The translations under genes were made by a program, and so were the position numbers. The notes beneath the pieces were generated by a model. It saw nothing but the letters and a program-made list of their open reading frames with translations. It ran no database searches and had not been told where the DNA came from. A stretch of 64,000 nt of DNA from Sthenelais limicola (taxonomy: Eukaryota > Annelida > Polychaeta > Phyllodocida > Sigalionidae). The stretch lies in the NCBI GenBank assembly GCA_942159475.1, contig OW804096.1:136041640-136105639 (forward strand), written 5' to 3'. Below are positions 22,731 to 33,957 of the stretch, piece by piece (the stretch's first letter is position 1; each line of letters begins with the position of its first letter).

Positions 22731-24579
22731 GGAGTGCACCCACCTGAGGTAAACAAGACTCTATAGAGTGCACCCACCTGAGGTAAACAAGACTCTATAG
22801 AGTGCACCCACCTGAGGTAAACAAGACTCTATAGAGTGCACCCACCTGAGGTAAACAAGACTCTATACAGTGCACCCACCTGAGGTAAACAAGACTCTAT
22901 ACAGTGCACCCACCTGAGGTAAACAAGACTCTATAGAGTGCACCCACCTGAGGTAAACAAGACTCTATAGAGTGCACCCACCTGAGGTAAACAAGACTCT
23001 ATAGAGTGCACCCACCTGAGGTAAACAACACTGTGTATAGTGCACCCACCTGAGGTAAACAAGACTCTATAGAGTGCACCCACCTGAGGTAAACAAGACT
23101 CTATATAGTGCACCCACCTGAGGTAAACAAGACTCTATAGAGTGCACCCACCTGAGATAAACAAGACTCTATAGAGTGCACCCACCTGAGGTAAACAAGA
23201 CTCTATAGAGTGCACCCACCTGAGGTAAACAAGACTCTATAGAGTGCACCCACCTGAGGTAAACAAGACTCTATAGAGTGCACCCACCTGTGGTAAACAA
23301 GACTGTGTATAGTGCACCCACCTGAGGTAAACAAGACTCTATAGAGTGCACCCACCTGAGGTAAACAAGACTCTATAGAGTGCACCCACCTGAGGTAAAC
23401 AAGACTGTGTATAGTGCACCCACCTGAGGTAAACAAGACTGTGTATAGTGCACCCACCTGAGGTAAACAAGACTCTATAGAGTGCACCCACCTGAGGTAA
23501 ACAAGACTCTATAGAGTGCACCCACCTGAGGTAAACAAGACTGTGTATAGTGCACCCACCTGAGGTAAACAAGACTCTATAGAGTGCACCCACCTGAGGT
23601 AAACAACACTGTGTATAGTGCACCCACCTGAGGTAAACAAGACTCTATAGAGTGCACCCACCTGAGGTAAACAAGACTCTATATAGTGCACCCACCTGAG
23701 GTAAACAAGACTCTATAGAGTGCACCCACCTGAGATAAACAAGACTCTATAGAGTGCACCCACCTGAGGTAAACAAGACTCTATAGAGTGCACCCACCTG
23801 AGGTAAACAAGACTCTATAGAGTGCACCCACCTGAGGTAAACAAGACTCTATAGAGTGCACCCACCTGTGGTAAACAAGACTGTGTATAGTGCACCCACC
23901 TGAGGTAAACAAGACTCTATAGAGTGCACCCACCTGAGGTAAACAAGACTCTATAGAGTGCACCCACCTGAGGTAAACAAGACTGTGTATAGTGCACCCA
24001 CCTGAGGTAAACAAGACTGTGTATAGTGCACCCACCTGAGGTAAACAAGACTCTATAGAGTGCACCCACCTGAGGTAAACAAGACTCTATAGAGTGCACC
24101 CACCTGAGGTAAACAAGACTCTGTATAGTGCACCCACCTGAGGTAAACAAGACTCTATAGAGTGCACCCACCTGAGGTAAACAAGACTCTTTAGAGTGCA
24201 CCCACCTGAGGTAAACAAGACTCTATAGAGTGCACCCACCTGAGGTAAACAAGACTCTGTATAGTGCACCCACCTGAGGTAAACAAGACTGTGTATAGTG
24301 CACCCACCTGAGGTAAACAAGACTCTGTATAGTGCACCCACCTGAGGTAAACAAGACTCTATAGAGTGCACCCACCTGAGGTAAACAAGACTCTATAGAG
24401 TGCACCCACCTGAGGTAAACAAGACTCTATAGAGTGCACCCACCTGAGGTAAACAAGACTCTATAGAGTGCACCCACCTGAGGTAAACAAGACTCTATAG
24501 AGTGCACCCACCTGAGGTAAACAAGACTCTGTATAGTGCACCCACCTGAGGTAAACAAGACTCTGTATAGTGCACCCAC
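22731..24579 (-). repeat. 34-bp minisatellite of 54 units that copies the exon 3 donor
   Basis: The plus unit is AAACAAGACTCTATAGAGTG + CACCCACCTGAGGT. CACCTGAG at 22741 and at 24577 (the true exon end) are 1836 bp apart, exactly 54 x 34, so there is no net indel. Variants are CTCTATAGAG, CTCTATACAG, CTCTGTATAG and CTGTGTATAG. A 17-unit (578-bp) higher-order repeat is present: 22931-23487 matches 23509-24065. Confidence 0.95.
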
Positions 24580-24707
24580 CTGAGGTTTGGAGGCTGCTGC
24601 TGTCTGGAGGAGGGCCTGTGCCTGGAGGAAGGCGTCCTCTGGTGTCTGGGGTTGAGTGGAGATCTCTGCACCAGGGCTACTGTCCACCAGCAAGTCCTTG
24701 TCTGGAC
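24580..24707 (-). CDS. NOS1AP: NOS1AP exon 3 of window: acidic/Ala-rich linker
   Basis: The exon completes a serine codon (A+GT) and adds 42 residues, from PDKDLLVDSSPGAE to LLQTAAASKPQ. It contains TPEDAFLQAQALLQTAAA, a predicted short helix leading toward the coiled coil. The acceptor is TTGTGTTGCAG/GTCC (AG at 24708-24709) and the donor is CCTCAG/GTGGGT (GT at 24578-24579); it ends in phase 0. The exon sits in only 150 bp of unique DNA between two minisatellites: the 34-bp array starts at its donor, and a 20-bp array starts about 25 bp above its acceptor. If splicing failed, translation would run 51 codons into the array before a stop, using the codon at 24427-24429. Confidence 0.9.
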
Positions 24708-24730
24708 CTGCAACACAACAAGACAGGCAA

Positions 24731-26428
24731 TCAGTGGATGTATATATATGAATATATGAATGGGTGGATGAATGGATGGGTGGATGAATGGGTGGATGGG
24801 TGGATGGGTGACAAACAGGCAATGAATGGATGTATATATGAATGAATGTATGGATGGGTGAATGAATGAATGGATGGGTGGGTGAATGTATGGATGGGTG
24901 GATGGATGTATGAATGGGTGGAGGAATGTGTGAATGGATGGGTGGGTGAATGGATGGATGGGTGGGTGGATGGATGAATGGATGGATGAATGGATGGATG
25001 GGTGGGTGGATGGGTGGATGGATGGGTGGGTGAATGGATGGGTGGGTGGGTGGATGGGTGGATGGATGGGTGAATGTATGGATGGATGGATGGGTGGGTG
25101 GGTGGGTGGATGGATGGGTGGATGGATGGGTGGGTGGATGGGTGAATGTATGGATGGATGGGTGGATGGGTGAATGGATGGGTGAATGGATGGGTGGATG
25201 GGTGGGTGGATGGGTGGATGGATGGGTGGGTGAATGTATGAATGGGTGGGTGAATGTATGAATGGGTGGGTTAATGTATGAATGGGTGGAGGAATGTGTG
25301 AATGGGTGGGTGAATGTATGAATGGGTGGGTGAATGTATGAATGGGTGGATGAATGTATGAATGGGTGGGTGAATGGATGGATGGGTGGGTGAATGTATG
25401 AATGGGTGGGTGAATGTATGAATGGGTGGGTGAATGTATGAATGGGTGGGTGAATGGATGGATGGGTGGGTGAATGTATGAATGGATGGGTGAATGTATG
25501 AATGGGTGGGTGAATGTATGAATGGGTGGGTGAATGTATGGATGGGTGGGTGAATGGATGGATGGGTGGGTGAATGTATGAATGGGTGGGTGAATGTATG
25601 AATGGGTGGGTGAATGTATGGATGGGTGGGTGAATGTATGAATGGGTGGGTGAATGGATGAATGGGTGAATGTATGAATGGGTGGATGAATGTATGAATG
25701 GGTGGGTTAATGTATGGATGGGTGGGTGAATGTATGAATGGGTGGGTGAATGTATGAATGGGTGGGTGAATGTATGAATGGGTGGGTGAATGTATGAATG
25801 GGTGGGTTAATGTATGAATGGGTGGGTGAATGTATGAATGGGTGGGTGAATGTATGAATGGGTGGGTGAATGTATGAATGGGTGGGTGAATGTATGAATG
25901 GGTGGGTGAATGTATGAATGGGTGGAGGAATGTATGAATGGGTGGGTGAATGTATGAATGGGTGGAGGAATGTATGAATGGGTGGGTGAATGTATGAATG
26001 GGTGGGTGAATGTATGAATGGGTGGGTGAATGTATGGATGGGTGGGTGAATGTATGAATGGGTGGGTGAATGTATGGATGGGTGGGTGAATGTATGAATG
26101 GGTGGGTGAATGTATGAATGGGTGGAGGAATGTATGAATGGGTGGGTGAATGTATGAATGGGTGGGTGAATGTATGTATGGATGGGTGAATGTATGAATG
26201 GGTGGGTGAATGTATGAATGGGTGGGTGAATGTATGAATGGGTGGAGGAATGTATGGATGGGTGGGTGAATGTATGAATGGGTGGGTGAATGTATGGATG
26301 GGTGGGTGAATGTATGAATGGGTGGGTGAATGTATGGATGGGTGGGTGAATGTATGAATGGGTGGGTGAATGTATGGATGGGTGGGTGAATGTATGAATG
26401 GGTGGAGGAATGTGTGAATGAATAAATT
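24731..26428. repeat. 20-bp minisatellite (GGGTGGGTGAATGTATGAAT)n with GGAT-rich start
   Basis: 24731-25250 is a degenerate GGAT/GGGT tetranucleotide mix. From about 25250 a regular 20-bp unit runs to 26428. On the sense strand it is CA/TC-rich and ends about 25 bp upstream of the exon 3 acceptor. Its [12 protein letters not shown] ORFs are not genes. Confidence 0.95.
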
Positions 26429-27225
26429 AAAATATAAAAGAATGAATAAATAATAATGTTTTCGAAGATATTTGAGGATTGAAGCTTGAGAACTCTCCGG
26501 CAGGTTTTGTATCCTTCCTGAATCCTTTTGATATTGATACAATACAATATTATCGGTTTGTTTATATTCATAATATATTTGATAAAGCCTTGGAAAAAAC
26601 GTCTCACTTTTTTGTATTGTTTATTGAACCAATTGAAAGTGTTTAGGTCTTCCTGAAATAAAAGAACGTAACTTGTCGATCGATACTGAACGCATCACAA
26701 AAATATTTCACAGCAAAAGGAAAATTAAATACAAATGAAAGTTATTTCACGCATACACACAAAATAAATCACCCTCAAAACAAAATCAAAGGATATTTAA
26801 TGAAAAGAAACGATATTCAGCGCAGTAAAATCAATCACTCCTTTGGGTACAGGGCGTAAGTCATTTCAGAACAAATCAAAATCAATGAAACCAATAATAT
26901 TGAGTTATTATTCCTGGGGCTGAAATTATCAAAGATTATTTAAAACAAAAACATTTAGGAAACGAAATTATTGATTAATGGGTGAAATTCAGATCAACCA
27001 AAAAATAAAGATGTACTGCATTTAAAAAAAGGACAGCTGTTTCAGCATGAATAACACACTGACTGGTATAACCAAACTAAATTATTTAAGACCCCAACTT
27101 GCAACAGTCTGAAGGAAACCACGGGGAAACCTCAGGGACTTCAAGGACATATTTTCAGCATAATTCAATCCTTAACCACTGGGGATCAAAGAAAAAAAGT
27201 TTAACAGCAGTTTTTGTCGACTTAA

Positions 27226-27423
27226 GGGTGGTCTCCACTGGCTGCGGTAAGCATTGCGATAAGCTTTGCAATGGTGCTGTGTTGTTGAGGAGTGGCGAGG
27301 TCCTGCCTACATGGTTCACTGACCATGTAGGCAAGGATCTCGTCATTCCTCTCCACCTACAGAACCAGCACAAACCATCGCAAGGCTTACTGCAGAGCTT
27401 ATAGCAGCCAGTGGAGACCACCC
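27226..27423. mobile_element. F6 fold-back MITE, copy 2
   Basis: Same ends as the copy at 10941, with TTAA exactly on each side (27222-27225 and 27424-27427). A TTAA target is the hallmark of piggyBac- or Kolobok-type transposases. Confidence 0.85.
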
Positions 27424-28354
27424 TTAAGGCAACCTATTCAGTAATTTCACTTCTGTAACAAATATGAAAAATGTGTACATTTGACATTTAAGAGTTATTT
27501 TATTTGGATAGTAACTTTCTTCATCTGATTATATCACTTTTGAATAATAGTCTTGTTTTCTGGCCTTGGTGTATCGAATAACTGAAGGTCAGAGACATTT
27601 AAGATCTTTATGAAAATAAAAGACATTTGAGATTTGAAAAGAAAATGTGGTGTGCAGAGTAAAAGTATCACTTGGTACCATTTAAGGGAAATCTTGGAAA
27701 TAAAGAATAGAAATAACTTTTGTTGATGTAAAGAAACCTGACTATGATTTGGTAATCTTGACTAAAGACTCAACTCCACTGGACCGATATTATGTGCAAT
27801 ACTCATGCGACTGAGTACATGTTCTTGGATTCTTCAAAAATGTTTAAAATCAATTAGAAAAACTCTCACTGACTGTCATGATTTGAACAACGCGCAGGTG
27901 TTTGTTTTTATATACATCTATTATAGGTGACTATGTTTTAATTATCCATATACCCATATCTTATGTTAGTTTTAAACTATTAGTAAATTTATGTGAACAT
28001 ATTGCCACTAAAAATCTTTTTGATGCTGTAAAATAGATAGAAATTATTAGAAATCAGCGAATTCTGAGAATACTGTACTTGTACATAATGTTTTGCCTGA
28101 ATAAAAATCTTAAATACAAATACTTAGTATGCGAGTTACATACAAGAACAAAAATATATACAATTTTTTACAAGACTTATTATATTGCTTCAATATCGCA
28201 ACTGAGGATGCGATAATTCTGAAAAACTAAAGATTTAACTCTTTTTTTCTTTTCTTACCCACCCATATGAAAGTAATTCAATTGTTGAGTATTTTGAAAG
28301 CATTAAGGGCTTCTTAACGAATCAAATTTATATTTCGGCGACCCGCCATAGCCA

Positions 28355-28520
28355 TTTGCTAAAGTGGTTTCACTTATTATCGCTCACCAGCGCATTTTTC
28401 ACTCAGCCAATTCGACTTGAAATTCTGTTATAAATATATAACAGCAGCAAAATATTGATATAAGTCAATGAATGAGTAAATTTGGTAAGATTATTACTAA
28501 GAATGCAGTTATAAAAGTTG
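28355..28520. mobile_element. F3 element remnant
   Basis: CACTTATTATCGCTCACC, TATAACAGCAGCAAAATATT and the end AAGAATGCAGTTATAA are kept; it holds less than one 69-bp unit. Confidence 0.6.
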
Positions 28521-28615
28521 TATTGCATCGCATTTTTGTTACACATTATATTGCATAATAATTATCGCAACAGTCGCCTTAAGTGTCAAGGTTTGTCCTT
28601 CTATGTTGTGTAAGG

Positions 28616-28842
28616 ATGAGATGTCAGAAAATGTACAATCGGCAGCTCCACACATTTAGCAAATTCTGCTAAAATAGACTGAGAAATGCTTAAAACTATG
28701 TATATCTGAGTATATTTGGTATTGCCTTGATTATAAAAGTCAATTCAGTTGAACTGTATTTTGGACCTGATTTTGGTCTTAAAATGTGGTTATTGGAGAA
28801 GATTGGTGAAGGCGAATTGTACATTTCCAGGTGACTTTACCC
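28616..28842 (+). mobile_element. F1-related MITE with an alternative right end
   Basis: The left end is reduced (GATGTCAGAAAATGTACAAT) and the right end is CCAGGTGACTTTACCC, of the second terminal type. It is joined to the next copy through one ATAT. Confidence 0.8.
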
Positions 28843-28846
28843 ATAT

Positions 28847-29081
28847 GGATCAGATTTTCAGAAAATGTACAATTGGCAACTCTACACATTTAGTAAATTC
28901 TGCTTAATTAGACTGCAATTTGGTCAATACTGGGTAAATTCGAGTATATTTGGCATTGCATTGATTCTAGCAATTTGTTGGGTTAGGTTGAACTGTATTT
29001 TGAACTTTATTTTCGTCTGAAATTTGGGTTATGTGAGAAGATTGGCAAAGTTGAATTGTACATTTACTGAAAATCTGACCC
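28847..29081 (+). mobile_element. F1 MITE copy (235 bp)
   Basis: GGATCAGATTTTCAGAAAAT to CTGAAAATCTGACCC, with ATAT at 28843-28846 and 29082-29085. Confidence 0.9.
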
Positions 29082-29175
29082 ATATATGTGTTGGTGTGTC
29101 GTACTAGATAGTCTACAACCAGTGAAGTATTTAGACTAATGTTGTGTAGAGAAACACTTAATCTTGTCTTAAGGG

Positions 29176-29245
29176 CCTAGTCCACTACGCCGATTCTCAT
29201 GCGATTATCACAGAATTTAGTGCAAAATCGCATGAGAATCTTAAT
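29176..29245. repeat. F12 short inverted repeat, copy 2
   Basis: CCGATTCTCATGCGATTATC opposed to AAATCGCATGAGAATC. Confidence 0.6.
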
Positions 29246-29797
29246 CTTGTCTTATATGATATAGTGAGGTGTGGATGTAGATGAAAATCGATTGTACTTA
29301 TAAGTAACTACCTTTGGGGGACTTTTCTTTTTGTAAAATTTCTATTTGATTATATGTGAATATAAACTCATAAATGAATATGCATTACGCATATCAAAAG
29401 TCATTATTCAATATTTTATCATTGGGACCCAAAAAAAGAATGTCAGCTTCTGTCAAGATATTGAAATAAAACATGGTCAGAAATTTCAAACAAAAGGTCA
29501 ATAAAATCTGATAAGTGTGGAACCACAAGAGCCAATATATAGAGTATTTACAGATGTTTAGCAGGAATGGAAATATTGCACTCTAATTGAGAGAGCTGCA
29601 TGTTAGCAATAAGTGTAATATTCCATGCAACATCCACCCACGCCTAGCCATGTAGGCAAAGTTTTATATGGAACTAGATCACCCCAGGGTAATTTTGTAC
29701 TTATTATACGTTTCCTGATATTTATGGTGAAGAAATATTGAAAATTGGATGGAAATTAATGGTGACACTGTGTTTAGATCCTCACTACCAGTTACCA

Positions 29798-31225
29798 TAT
29801 GATACACAGGCCATACCACACACTGTATGTGGTATGAGCACCAATGCTGTAGCCTATGGTGTTCCATATTACCCTCTAGAAAGGTGTAATACACAGGCCA
29901 TACCACACACTGTATGTGGTATGAGCACCAATGCTGTAGCCTATGGTGTTCCATATTACCCTCTAGAAAGGTGTAATACACAGGCCATACCACACACTGT
30001 ATGTGGTATGAGCACCAATGCTGTAGCCTATGGTGTTCCATATTACCTACTAGAAAGGTGTGATACACAGGACATACCACACACTGTATGTGGTATGAGC
30101 ACCAATGCTGTAGCCTATGGTGTTCCATATTACCCACTAGAAAGGTGTGATACACAGGACATACCACACACTGTATGTGGTATGAGCACCAATGCTGTAG
30201 CCTATGGTGTTCCATATTACCCACTAGAATATTACCCACTAGATGCCTATGGCATTCCATATTACCCACTAGAAAGGTGTAATACACAGGCCATACCACA
30301 CACTGTATGTGGTATGAGCACCAATGCTGTAGCCTATGGTGTTCCATATTACCTACTAGAAAGGTGTGATACACAGGACATACCACACACTGTATGTGGT
30401 ATGAGCACCAATGCTGTAGCCTATGGTGTTCCATATTACCCACTAGAAAGGTGTGATACACAGGACATACCACACACTGTATGTGGTATGAGCACCAATG
30501 CTGTAGCCTATGGTGTTCCATATTACCCACTAGAAAGGTGTGATACACAGGCCATACCACACACTGTATGTGGTATGAGCACCAATGCTGTAGCCTATGG
30601 TGTTCCATATTACCCGCTAGAAAGGGTGTGATACACAGGCCATACCACACACTGTATGTGGTATGAGCACCAATGCTGTAGCCTATGGTGTTCCATATTA
30701 CCCACTAGAATATTACCCACTAGATGCCTATGGCATTCCATATTACCCACTAGAATATTACCCACTAGATGCCTATGGCATTCCATATTACCCACTAGAA
30801 AGGTATAATACACAGGCCATACCACACACTGTATGTTATATGAGCACCAATGCTGTAGCCTATGGCATTCCATATTACCCACTAGAATATTACCCACTAG
30901 ATGCCTATGGCATTCCATTTTACCCACTAGAAAGGTATAATACACAGGCCATACCACACACTTTATGTGGTATGAGCACCAATGCTGTAGCCTATGGCGT
31001 TCCATATTACCCACTAGAAAGGTGTGATACACAGGCTATACCACACGCCCATATTACCCGCTAGAAAGGTGTAATACACAGGCCATATCCCACACTGTAT
31101 GTGGTATGAGCACCAATACTGTAGCCTATGGCATTCCATATTACCCTCTAGAAATGTGACACTATGTGGTATGGGCGCCAATGCTGTAGCCTATGGTGAT
31201 CCATATTACCCGCTATATGTATAAA
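29798..31225. repeat. 87-bp minisatellite with 45-bp insert variants
   Basis: The unit GATACACAGGCCATACCACA...ACTGTATGTGGTATGAGCAC... repeats every 87 bp (29801, 29888, ...). Some units carry a 45-bp insert (TATTACCCACTAGATGCC type). Both lengths are multiples of three, so long frames stay open on both strands (297 codons plus, 323 codons minus). No start context, splice or homology supports translation. Confidence 0.9.
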
Positions 31226-31367
31226 AAAGGCTCTTGTGGTACAATTACCAGACTTTACCATAATAAACAAAAGAGCAACAATAGTAGTGATGTTTAGTGC
31301 AGCAGTAGCTGTGGCCAGCCACCGGTAGAGGGAGCAGCACGCCTGGACCCAACACTTGTGTACTTAC

Positions 31368-31415
31368 TGATCATATACTTCATCATCTCCTGTACTAGCT
31401 CGCCTGCCATTAACT
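31368..31415 (-). CDS. NOS1AP: NOS1AP exon 2 of window: 48-nt symmetric exon
   Basis: This is a small exon with acceptor GTGTTGTAG/AG and donor GATCA/GTAAGTAC, the latter a near-perfect U1 match. It is entered in phase 1 and left in phase 1, so it fits the reading frame of both neighbours and could be skipped without a frameshift. It encodes K-LMAGELVQEMMKYMI-S, a short amphipathic helix-like stretch in the linker between the PTB domain and the coiled coil. I do not recognise this peptide from vertebrate NOS1AP, so its support is the splice sites and phase rather than homology. It may be a cassette microexon; that is inference. A long 87-bp minisatellite lies just downstream (29.8-31.2 kb). 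Confidence 0.7.
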
Positions 31416-31489
31416 CTACAACACAAACAGTCGCCCATTATTCCTGTATTAGGAACAATCGGGGCCTCCAGGGTTGAAAACACTAGATA

Positions 31490-31697
31490 CAGTGGAACCT
31501 TTCTATTAAGACCACCCTTGGGACTGAATGACTTTTGGTCTCATAGCGAGGTGGTCTCTTTAGATGGGGCTAATCTAATAAGAGGGATTAATTCGGGACT
31601 GGAGCAGGAAAACCTGGGAAAACCCGGGACTGGGAAAACTGGTGTTGATAGAGGGGTGGTCTCTATAATGAGGTGGTCTTTATGTGAGGTTCCACTG
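31490..31697. mobile_element. F8 TA-flanked MITE (pogo/mariner type)
   Basis: Ends CAGTGGAACCTTTCTATTAA and ATGTGAGGTTCCACTG, flanked by TA at 31488-31489 and 31698-31699. The CAGTGGAACC terminus and TA duplication are typical of the Tc1/mariner-pogo group. Confidence 0.8.
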
Positions 31698-31743
31698 TAC
31701 ATGGATGGATGGATGGATCCTGTATCTATAGGTATGTTTGTAT

Positions 31744-31785
31744 AGGGCTCGAAAATGTACAATCGGCAGTTCTACACATGTGTGG
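31744..31785 (+). mobile_element. F1 MITE fragment, left end only
   Basis: GGGCTCGAAAATGTACAATC then GGCAGTTCTACACAT; the rest is lost. Confidence 0.6.
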
Positions 31786-31825
31786 TGTATTACAGGAAAA
31801 TGTGTCACAAGATGCAAAACTGGCC

Positions 31826-32013
31826 AAACCCTCAGATCAGATAAGAATGGTATGTCAGTGATTGGACCCCTACTTCCCTAATTATCGGGTTTCTGGCCTA
31901 GGTTTTTCTGATGAGAAAATGATAATGTTGAGGTCTTAATTGAATTATAATGGCGGTTTGAGGTGAGAGGCTTTCCCTCTATTTGAAGGGACTCTTTCAT
32001 TTTTGGCCTAGAC
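31826..32013. repeat. F10 dispersed repeat, copy 2
   Basis: Same landmarks as the copy at 15813. No terminal inverted repeat is visible, so the type is unknown. Confidence 0.7.
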
Positions 32014-32059
32014 GTCAAATAAATCTAGAGAGATATTATATGTGAAGAGATTAGATCAA

Positions 32060-32335
32060 GGGTATTCCAATGATCGTAAACATCAGGGTATCTAATAAGT
32101 AATTATAATGTTTTGTATGCAAAAAAGTTAGCTATATTTCTTGATGTTCACTCACTATAGGAAAGTAGTGAGATATTTTAGACAGTTTTGGAATTTGATA
32201 TATGTATCCATGCTACTAACAGCAATGAACACCCCCAAAAAATGAAAACATTCTAAGGAAGGGTTCTTGTGGTAAAACATTTGAAAATATAATTTTCTAG
32301 CGATTTGTGACTCACTCTCCTGCAACACATCACAT
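32060..32335. mobile_element. F2 element, truncated
   Basis: Right end GATTTGTGACTCACTCTCCT / GCAACACATCACAT and part of the inner sequence. The AP-1 core is kept on one side (TGACTCA). Confidence 0.65.
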
Positions 32336-32679
32336 TAGTGAATTGTACATGATCTGATGTGTTTGTGTGTCTTTTTTTTGTTTATTTTTTTTTAATTTTG
32401 GACTGAAATAAAGGCATAGACAATAAGAGGGCGGATTGCAGCCTTACCCCCCATGCGCTATACCTGACTGAAAGAATAGGATAACATAGTTAAATGTAAA
32501 TAAATACTCCACAAGAACGTAATGTCAAATAAATACAAATCTGCTGAAAGGAAATACAGAGGTTGGAGAGTGCAAGATGAATGGTTATCAGAACCAGAAA
32601 TGAATAATAATGTTATAATACTTATGAAATATGAAATAGAAATATGGGAATTTATAGGATCATTTCTGTGAACCACCTT

Positions 32680-33310
32680 CCTTTTATTTCTTCTCTACAT
32701 TTACCTTTCTTCATTCTCAATCCCCAATCCCTTCCTCCTCCCCACTTACACATTGATCCTCTCCTCTTCTTCAGTTATTTACTCCTTCCTCCTTCCCTCT
32801 TTCTTTTTTTCCCTAGTCCCCTCCCCATTTCTCTCTCTGTCTCTCTCTGTCTCTGCCTCGAGACCTGTTCCTCTCTCCTGTTCTATCTCTCTTCCCCCGT
32901 CTCTCTGTCCCTTTACATTTCTCTTTCAAAATCTCTATCCTTTCTCTTTTCTCCTGCCTCCCACCCTCTCTCATACACACTCTGCCCCCCTCTCTCTCTT
33001 CCCTCTCTCTCTCTCTCTCTCTGCCTCACTCTCTCTCTCATCTCTCTTTCTCTCTCCCCCTCTCTCTCCCCCTCTCTCTCTCTTCCCTGTCTCTCTCTCT
33101 CCTCTCCCCCTCTCTCTCTCCCCTCCCTCCCTCTCCCCTCTCCCCCCTCCTCTCTCTCCTCTCCCCTATCTCTCTCCTGTCTCCCCTCCCTCCCTCTCTC
33201 TCTCCTCTCCCCTCTCTCTCCTCTCCCCTCTCTCTCCTCTCCCCTCTCTCTCTCCTCTCCCCTATCTCTCCCCTCCCTCCCTCTCTCTACCCTCCCTCTC
33301 TCAGTCTCAC
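32680..33310. repeat. CT-rich tract
   Basis: Degenerate (TCTC)n/(CCCTCTCT)n, purine-rich in the sense transcript. Pro/Ser/Leu ORFs are artefacts. Confidence 0.9.
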
Positions 33311-33421
33311 TATTCACAAACCGTCCCCACCCCCCAGTATTATTCCCCCATTCCTCTATCCTTCCAGCCTTTCACACCGCACCATTCACACACCCCTGTA
33401 TTTGTCCACATTGCAACAAGT

Positions 33422-33656
33422 GGGTGAAATCGCCAGAAAATGTACAATTCACCTTCACCAATCCACTCAAATAACCCTAATTTAATACATAAATCATGTT
33501 CAAAATTCAGTTCAACCTAACCAAACAGGTTGCTAGAATCAATGCTATGCCGAATATACTCGAATGTACCTAGTATTGGCCAAATTGCAGCCTAATTTAG
33601 CAGATTTTACTAAATATGTACTGCTGCAAATTGTACAATTTCTGAAAATCTGACCC
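33422..33656 (-). mobile_element. F1 MITE copy with mixed ends (235 bp)
   Basis: The left end is GGGTGAAATCGCCAGAAAAT (second type) and the right end CTGAAAATCTGACCC (first type). The target duplication is AAGT on both sides. Confidence 0.9.
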
Positions 33657-33872
33657 AAGTCCGCCACAACACCACAGATGACTTTGTGCATGCCACCTCC
33701 CCTCGCCACCCTCCTTGATACCAATCCCTCATCACGAACGCAGCACGCGTTCCTCTAAACTGGTATCCCAACAATAAAACCATGTTTTGCTCCAAATATC
33801 GCCCCATTACCGCCCAAGGCGAAATAAAACGATGATTAAAGAACGTCCTGAATATCATAACGTCAGAACGTC

Positions 33873-33957
33873 TGACGTCACGACGTCTGAACGTACGACC
33901 TTGACGTCAGCAGGCACAATTCCCACCGTTCAGGGGAAGGCTATAGTGATCTTATAT
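33873..33957 (+). promoter_or_regulatory. Two perfect CREs and a TATA-like motif
   Basis: TGACGTCA at 33873-33880 and again at 33902-33909, in a CpG-rich cluster of ACGT motifs. About 40 bp further on, CTTATATAAG is a palindromic TATA-like sequence. The spacing resembles CRE-TATA promoters; whether it is used is unknown. It lies antisense within the NOS1AP intron. Confidence 0.35.

Larger units (their letters stand above)
14671..24579 (-). other. Intron between exons 3 and 4 of the window
   Basis: 9.9 kb of non-coding DNA dominated by repeats. Unassigned parts: 15080-15360, 16005-16385, 16640-17520, 19740-20200 and 21200-21390. In these I see only AT-rich sequence. Confidence 0.8.
24708..31367 (-). 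other. Intron between exons 2 and 3 of the window
   Basis: 6.7 kb. Outside listed repeats, 26430-27220, 27430-28350 and 29250-29795 are AT-rich with nothing recognisable. Confidence 0.8.

Noticed and set aside
22731..24579. CRISPR array
   Set aside because: Units are contiguous 34-mers without distinct spacers, in an animal intron.
22931..24822. Repeated 60-131-codon ORFs in the 34-bp array
   Set aside because: The unit length is not a multiple of three, so the frame rotates; only the exon 3 part (24580-24707) is coding.
25271..26607. 423- and 266-codon His/Pro/Thr/Ile repeat ORFs
   Set aside because: Pure translation of the 20-bp minisatellite inside an intron, open in more than one frame.
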